A stretch of 16,742 bases of DNA from an uncultured Rothia sp. GTDB lineage: Bacteria; Actinomycetota; Actinomycetes; Actinomycetales; Micrococcaceae. Each line of letters opens with the position of its first letter. Within the stretch, counting starts at the first letter, position 1. Shown piece after piece: positions 13,960-16,742 of the stretch. Below the pieces are notes generated by a model, which did no database searches, was not told where the DNA came from, and was given only the letters and a program-made list of their open reading frames with translations. The DNA is taken from the NCBI RefSeq assembly GCF_937976295.1, contig NZ_CALJRY010000290.1, positions 1 to 16,742 of the forward strand. Reading direction: 5' to 3'. A program made the translations under genes and the position numbers.

Positions 13960-15552
13960 GTGACCAACTCTGTGAACCTGGACCAGCTCGAAGAGCGTCC
14001 CGTCCTGGTGGTAGATTACGGTGCACAGTACGCGCAGCTCATCGCCCGTCGCGTGCGTGAAGCCGGTATCTACTCCGAAATCGTCCCCCACTCCATGAGC
14101 ACCGAGAAGATGCTCGCCAAGAACCCGGCGGCCATCGTGCTCTCCGGCGGCCCCTCCTCGGTCTACGCCGACGGCGCACCCAAGGGTGACAAGGCCCTCT
14201 TCGAAGCTGGCGTGCCGATCTTCGGTATCTGCTACGGCTTCCAGGTGATGGCCCAGACCCTCGGCGGCACCGTTGCACAGACCGGTCTGCGCGAATACGG
14301 CGCAACCGACGCTGTGGTCTGCGCTGAGAACTCCTCCTTCCTCACCGGCACCCCCACCACCCAGAACGTGTGGATGTCTCACGGTGACTCCGTGACCGAA
14401 GCCCCCGAAGGCTTCGAGGTGCTGGCAAAGACCCCCGGCGCATCCGTGGCAGCATTCGTGGACGAGTCCCGCAAGCTTGGCGGCGTGCAGTGGCACCCCG
14501 AGGTGAAGCACTCCGACTACGGCCAGGTCGCCCTGGAGAACTTCCTCTACAATGTGGCAGGCCTGAAGCCCACCTGGTCCACCAACAACATCATCGAAGA
14601 GCAGGTCGCAAAGATCCGCGAGCAGGTCGGTAGCGACCGCGTTATCTGCGCGCTCTCCGGCGGCGTTGACTCCTCCGTGGCAGCTGCTCTGGTGCACAAG
14701 GCTGTTGGCGACCAGCTCACCTGCTTCTTCATCGACCACGGTCTGCTCCGTGAGGGCGAGCGTGAACAGGTTGAGCAGGACTACGCAGCGTCCATGGGTA
14801 TCAAGGTCATCACCATCGACGAGTCGGAGCGTTTCCTCTCCGCACTCGAGGGTGTCACCGAGCCCGAGGCGAAGCGTAAGGCTATCGGCCGCGAGTTCAT
14901 CCGCTCCTTCGAAGAGGCACAGCGCAAACTGATTGCTGAAGCGGGCGAAGAGGGCGCAGACATCAAGTTCCTGGTCCAGGGCACCCTGTACCCGGACGTT
15001 GTCGAGTCCGGCGGCGGCGACGGCACCGCAAACATTAAGAGCCACCACAACGTGGGCGGCCTCCCCGACGACCTGACCTTCGAACTGGTTGAGCCGCTGC
15101 GCACCCTGTTCAAGGACGAGGTTCGCGCTATCGGTCGTGAGCTTGGCGTTCCCGAGAAGATCGTGGCACGTCAGCCGTTCCCCGGCCCCGGCCTGGGCAT
15201 CCGCATCGTCGGCGAGGTTACCCGCGAGAACCTGGAGACCCTGCGTGCCGCTGACGCTATCGTGCGTGAAGAGCTGACCGCAGCAGGTCAGGACGAGCAC
15301 ATCTGGCAGTGCCCCGTGGTTTTGCTGGCTGGCGTTCGTTCCGTGGGCGTTCAGGGCGACGGCCGTACTTACGGTCACCCGATTGTGCTGCGCCCGGTCT
15401 CTTCGGAAGACGCAATGACCGCTGACTGGTCGCGTCTGCCGTACGACCTGCTGGCTAAGATCTCGAACCGTATTACGAACGAGGTCAAGGACGTTAACCG
15501 AGTGGTGCTGGACGTTACCTCCAAGCCCCCGGGAACCATTGAATGGGAGTAA
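13960..15552 (+). CDS. guaA: GMP synthase (glutamine-hydrolysing)
   Basis: GuaA converts XMP to GMP using ATP and ammonia released from glutamine, the last step of the pathway begun by GuaB. Seen in 530 residues: a class I glutamine amidotransferase domain (about 14-200) with VVDYGAQYAQLIARRVREA, the nucleophile loop FGICYGFQVM (C91) and GVQWHPEVKHS (H179, E181). The ATP-pyrophosphatase domain follows with the PP-loop ALSGGVDSSVAAALVH (231-246). The dimerisation/XMP domain has LVQGTLYPDVVESGGG, RQPFPGPGLGIRIVGEVT, and ends SNRITNEVKDVNRVVLDVTSKPPGTIEWE. It is complete and of normal length. The start is GTG 13960, with GAGGT seven bases upstream. It stands in its own unit between the guaB3 terminator and a strong terminator at 15599. 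Confidence 0.98.
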   Translation: MTNSVNLDQLEERPVLVVDYGAQYAQLIARRVREAGIYSEIVPHSMSTEKMLAKNPAAIVLSGGPSSVYADGAPKGDKALFEAGVPIFGICYGFQVMAQTLGGTVAQTGLREYGATDAVVCAENSSFLTGTPTTQNVWMSHGDSVTEAPEGFEVLAKTPGASVAAFVDESRKLGGVQWHPEVKHSDYGQVALENFLYNVAGLKPTWSTNNIIEEQVAKIREQVGSDRVICALSGGVDSSVAAALVHKAVGDQLTCFFIDHGLLREGEREQVEQDYAASMGIKVITIDESERFLSALEGVTEPEAKRKAIGREFIRSFEEAQRKLIAEAGEEGADIKFLVQGTLYPDVVESGGGDGTANIKSHHNVGGLPDDLTFELVEPLRTLFKDEVRAIGRELGVPEKIVARQPFPGPGLGIRIVGEVTRENLETLRAADAIVREELTAAGQDEHIWQCPVVLLAGVRSVGVQGDGRTYGHPIVLRPVSSEDAMTADWSRLPYDLLAKISNRITNEVKDVNRVVLDVTSKPPGTIEWE

Positions 15553-15598
15553 TCCCGCTGTGGGCTACCTAGCTTTGTAGCTGGGAGCCTGTGAAGAA

Positions 15599-15645
15599 GC
15601 CGCCCGGTGCATCCGAACGTGGATGCGCCGGGCGGCTCCTTCTGT
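15599..15645 (+). terminator. guaA terminator hairpin (copy 1 of a duplicated element)
   Basis: GCCGCCCGGTGCATCC (15599-15614) pairs with GGATGCGCCGGGCGGC (15621-15636) over 16 positions with one G:U pair and loop GAACGT. TCCTTCTGT follows. A near-identical hairpin recurs at 15927-15964. A weaker hairpin between 15563 and 15589 precedes it. Confidence 0.93.
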
Positions 15646-15656
15646 GAGTATGTACG

Positions 15657-15687
15657 TTACAGGTACTGGAGATGAACGAAATATAAT
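15657..15687 (+). promoter_or_regulatory. Promoter of the small gene, TTACAG-N19-TATAAT
   Basis: The -10 TATAAT at 15682-15687 is a perfect consensus. The best -35 is TTACAG (15657-15662) at a long 19-bp spacing, or TACAGG at 18 bp. Transcription would start near 15694, 60 bases before the 53-codon gene. Confidence 0.65.
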
Positions 15688-15693
15688 GTGCTT

Positions 15694-15732
15694 ATGCGTG
15701 CTTTGTCTGACATGTGCAGAGTACTAACCTAA
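15694..15732 (+). CDS. Possible 12-codon leaderless leader ORF
   Basis: ATG at 15694 lies seven bases past the last base of TATAAT, where transcription should begin. The frame reads MRALSDMCRVLT and stops at TAA 15730-15732, nine bases before the GGAGG of the next gene. Leaderless short ORFs are common in actinobacteria (known). With only 12 codons, chance cannot be excluded. Confidence 0.25.
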   Translation: MRALSDMCRVLT

Positions 15733-15753
15733 TGTCATAAGGAGGGGCTAAAG

Positions 15754-15915
15754 ATGTCAAAATCTGATAATGAGCACATTCAAAAGCAAGAGCATGAATC
15801 CTCCGTCTATGAGTTTTTCGTCAGTTTTCCCACCCCTGAAGATGGAACAAACTGCTCTGATGAAATCCCCGTGGCGGAACGATCTGCCTCGCAGCGCCCC
15901 GTCCCAGACTTTTAG
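15754..15915 (+). CDS. Small hypothetical protein of 53 residues
   Basis: I do not recognise this gene. Support for it being real: a strong Shine-Dalgarno sequence AAGGAGGGG (15739-15747, eight bases from GGAGG to ATG), a perfect TATAAT box 66 bp upstream, and a terminator hairpin 11 bases after its TAG. The product starts MSKSDNEHIQKQEHES, has a short hydrophobic patch VYEFFVSFPTP (18-28), one Cys (residue 34), many acidic residues in the middle (EDGTNCSDE) and the end SQRPVPDF. There is no signal peptide, membrane helix or known motif. It is probably a small cytoplasmic protein. Its codons are more AT-rich than those of guaA, in line with the local drop in GC. It sits between two copies of the same terminator. 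Confidence 0.65.
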   Translation: MSKSDNEHIQKQEHESSVYEFFVSFPTPEDGTNCSDEIPVAERSASQRPVPDF

Positions 15916-15926
15916 CTTCGAAGTAA

Positions 15927-15973
15927 GTCGCCTGGTGCATCCGAATGTGGATGCGCCGGGCGGCTTCTTTCAT
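15927..15973 (+). terminator. Terminator of the small gene (copy 2 of the duplicated element)
   Basis: GTCGCCTGGTGCATCC (15927-15942) pairs with GGATGCGCCGGGCGGC (15949-15964), using three G:U pairs, loop GAATGT. TTCTTTCAT follows. The right arm is identical to copy 1. The left arm and loop differ from it by three C-to-T changes, all of which keep the plus-strand RNA paired. Confidence 0.92.
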
Positions 15974-16050
15974 ATGAGCGTTTCTGAAAATACTCCGTAG
16001 CCTAGATTTTTCGCATGAATTTTAAAGAAAAACACCAAAATATTTAAAAC

Positions 16051-16081
16051 GAGAGTTCAAATAAAAGAACTAAAAACTCTC
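16051..16081 (-). terminator. Terminator of the leftward membrane protein gene
   Basis: Read leftward, GAGAGTT (16081-16075) pairs with AACTCTC (16057-16051), with an alternative inner pairing of AGTTC and GAACT. A T-rich run, GTTTTAAATATTTT, follows the stem. It lies 30 bp beyond the stop of the gene ending at 16112. The surrounding stretch 15974-16111 is AT-rich and shows no gene. Confidence 0.7.
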
Positions 16082-16111
16082 CACAAAACCACACGGGGAA
16101 AAGAAAAACCT

Positions 16112-16573
16112 TTAATGCGGGTGATGCGGATGACGAATCGAATCACGCCAATGAGCGCTCGACCCCAACCCAAAATGCAGCGCAAAAAACGTACCAAAAC
16201 AGCAGAACCCAAACGCGCACGCCATATACACGCCGTAGGTCAGCATCATAAACTCAGAATCGTGACTCACTCCCGAAGCGATATTCAACACCAATGAGAC
16301 GCCCAGAATGACAAGCCACACAGCGCTCGCAGCCGCAATCAGCCAGGAAATAACGCTCAACACCGGGTGAGGCACCCTAAAGGTCTGCTCAGGGCTCTCA
16401 GAGGCGGGTACAGTGGCTACAGAAGCTGTAGCAGGGGCAGTAAGCAGAGCAGAAGAAGAGCGCCGCGGAATATGCGCATCAGTATGCTGGCTAGAAGCCT
16501 GCGCAGGACGCTTCAGAGATTGCTGGGGGACGCCACCGGATTCGGGAGGGGGAGAATAATACGGTTGCTGCAT
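16112..16573 (-). CDS. Small two-helix membrane protein, function unknown
   Basis: Seen: 153 residues in three parts. The N-terminal 65 residues are rich in Pro, Ser, Gln and Ala and look disordered and cytoplasmic. Two hydrophobic helices follow, at about 71-98 (LSVISWLIAAASAVWLVILG) and 109-135 (MMLTYGVYMACAFGFCCFGT), joined by a short polar loop, SGVSHDSE. The short tail is basic and His-rich (RDSIRHPHHPH). There is no signal peptide and no catalytic motif that I recognise. I set the start at ATG 16573 because AGGAG (complement of 16580-16584) is six bases upstream. An in-frame ATG at 16588 would add five residues but lacks a ribosome site. The gene stands alone and has a T-rich hairpin after it. 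It is most likely a lineage-specific hypothetical protein. Confidence 0.75.
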   Translation of the reverse strand: MQQPYYSPPPESGGVPQQSLKRPAQASSQHTDAHIPRRSSSALLTAPATASVATVPASESPEQTFRVPHPVLSVISWLIAAASAVWLVILGVSLVLNIASGVSHDSEFMMLTYGVYMACAFGFCCFGTFFALHFGLGSSAHWRDSIRHPHHPH

Positions 16574-16588
16574 TGCGGGCTCCTGCAT

Positions 16589-16742
16589 ATTTAGTCTTAC
16601 GGGAGAAGAAACAGCCTAGTTCCTCATCTCGTAAGAAATGAGTGTCTGTGATAGAACGAAAGAATGTGGTGGAAAATATATTCTCTCTCTATATTTCAAG
16701 ATTAGAAGCGAACCGTATAAAAAACGAGAGCATCAGCGAATA
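16589..16742 (-). promoter_or_regulatory. AT-rich upstream region of the membrane protein gene
   Basis: No gene is seen to the window edge. AAATATA (16674-16680) and TATATTT (16690-16696) form an inverted repeat around TTCTCTCTC. CTCAT (16623-16627) and ATGAG (16638-16642) form another. The leftward promoter presumably lies here, but no hexamer pair is convincing. Confidence 0.35.

Noticed and set aside
13867..15378. Long open frame of about 500 codons antisense to guaA
   Set aside because: It lies wholly opposite guaA, which has every catalytic motif. The frame is rich in Gly, Val, Leu and His with no family motif. It is a shadow of GC-rich codon use.
15770..16000. 76-codon open frame overlapping the small gene
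   Set aside because: It has no ribosome site, runs through the terminator hairpin, and overlaps the 53-codon frame, which has proper signals.

Overview
The window is a compact housekeeping stretch from a GC-rich Gram-positive actinomycete. Gene content and protein wording (a MshA-type glycosyltransferase, a GroEL linked to GroES without a GGM tail, a GuaB/GuaB3/GuaA set, an actinobacterial THUMP-like methyltransferase) point to Micrococcaceae. Rothia is my best guess for the genus, by inference and not by a database match.

Left part (1-5460): the 5' part of a glycosyltransferase gene resembling mshA (mycothiol synthesis) runs leftward off the edge. Diverging from it is a rightward cluster alr - tsaE - tsaB - rimI - tsaD. 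Alr makes D-alanine for the cell wall. TsaE, TsaB and TsaD are three of the proteins that put the t6A modification on ANN-decoding tRNAs; TsaC/Sua5 is not in the window. RimI is the GNAT protein-N-acetyltransferase that often travels with them. The first four genes overlap or nearly touch. tsaD follows after a 141-bp gap. A strong hairpin at 5391-5436 closes the cluster and faces a convergent gene.

Middle (5465-8658): two leftward genes, a GCS2/YbdK-type carboxylate-amine ligase and a class I SAM methyltransferase with a THUMP-like C-terminal domain. They are separated by 319 bp holding a long-loop hairpin and an imperfect 14-15 bp tandem repeat.

Chaperonin block (8543-10691): groES with a clear promoter and a degenerate heat-shock-type operator, a perfect 16-bp hairpin between groES and groEL, then a GroEL of 528 residues ending in an acidic tail.

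Guanine nucleotide block (10884-15636): guaB (IMP dehydrogenase), guaB3 (an IMPDH-like paralogue without the catalytic Cys) and guaA (GMP synthase) are consecutive on the plus strand. Each is set off by hairpins, so they look like separately tuned units of one pathway, IMP to XMP to GMP.

Right end (15637-16742): base composition turns AT-rich. An unrecognised 53-codon gene with a perfect TATAAT box and a strong Shine-Dalgarno sequence sits between two near-identical terminator hairpins, the first being the guaA terminator. A possible 12-codon leaderless ORF precedes it. A small two-helix membrane protein is encoded leftward with its own terminator. I found no rRNA, tRNA, CRISPR, insertion sequence or phage gene. 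The least explained parts are the small gene between duplicated terminators, the 22-bp palindrome between guaB and guaB3, the degenerate groES operator, and an Asn-to-Gln change near the IMPDH active site.
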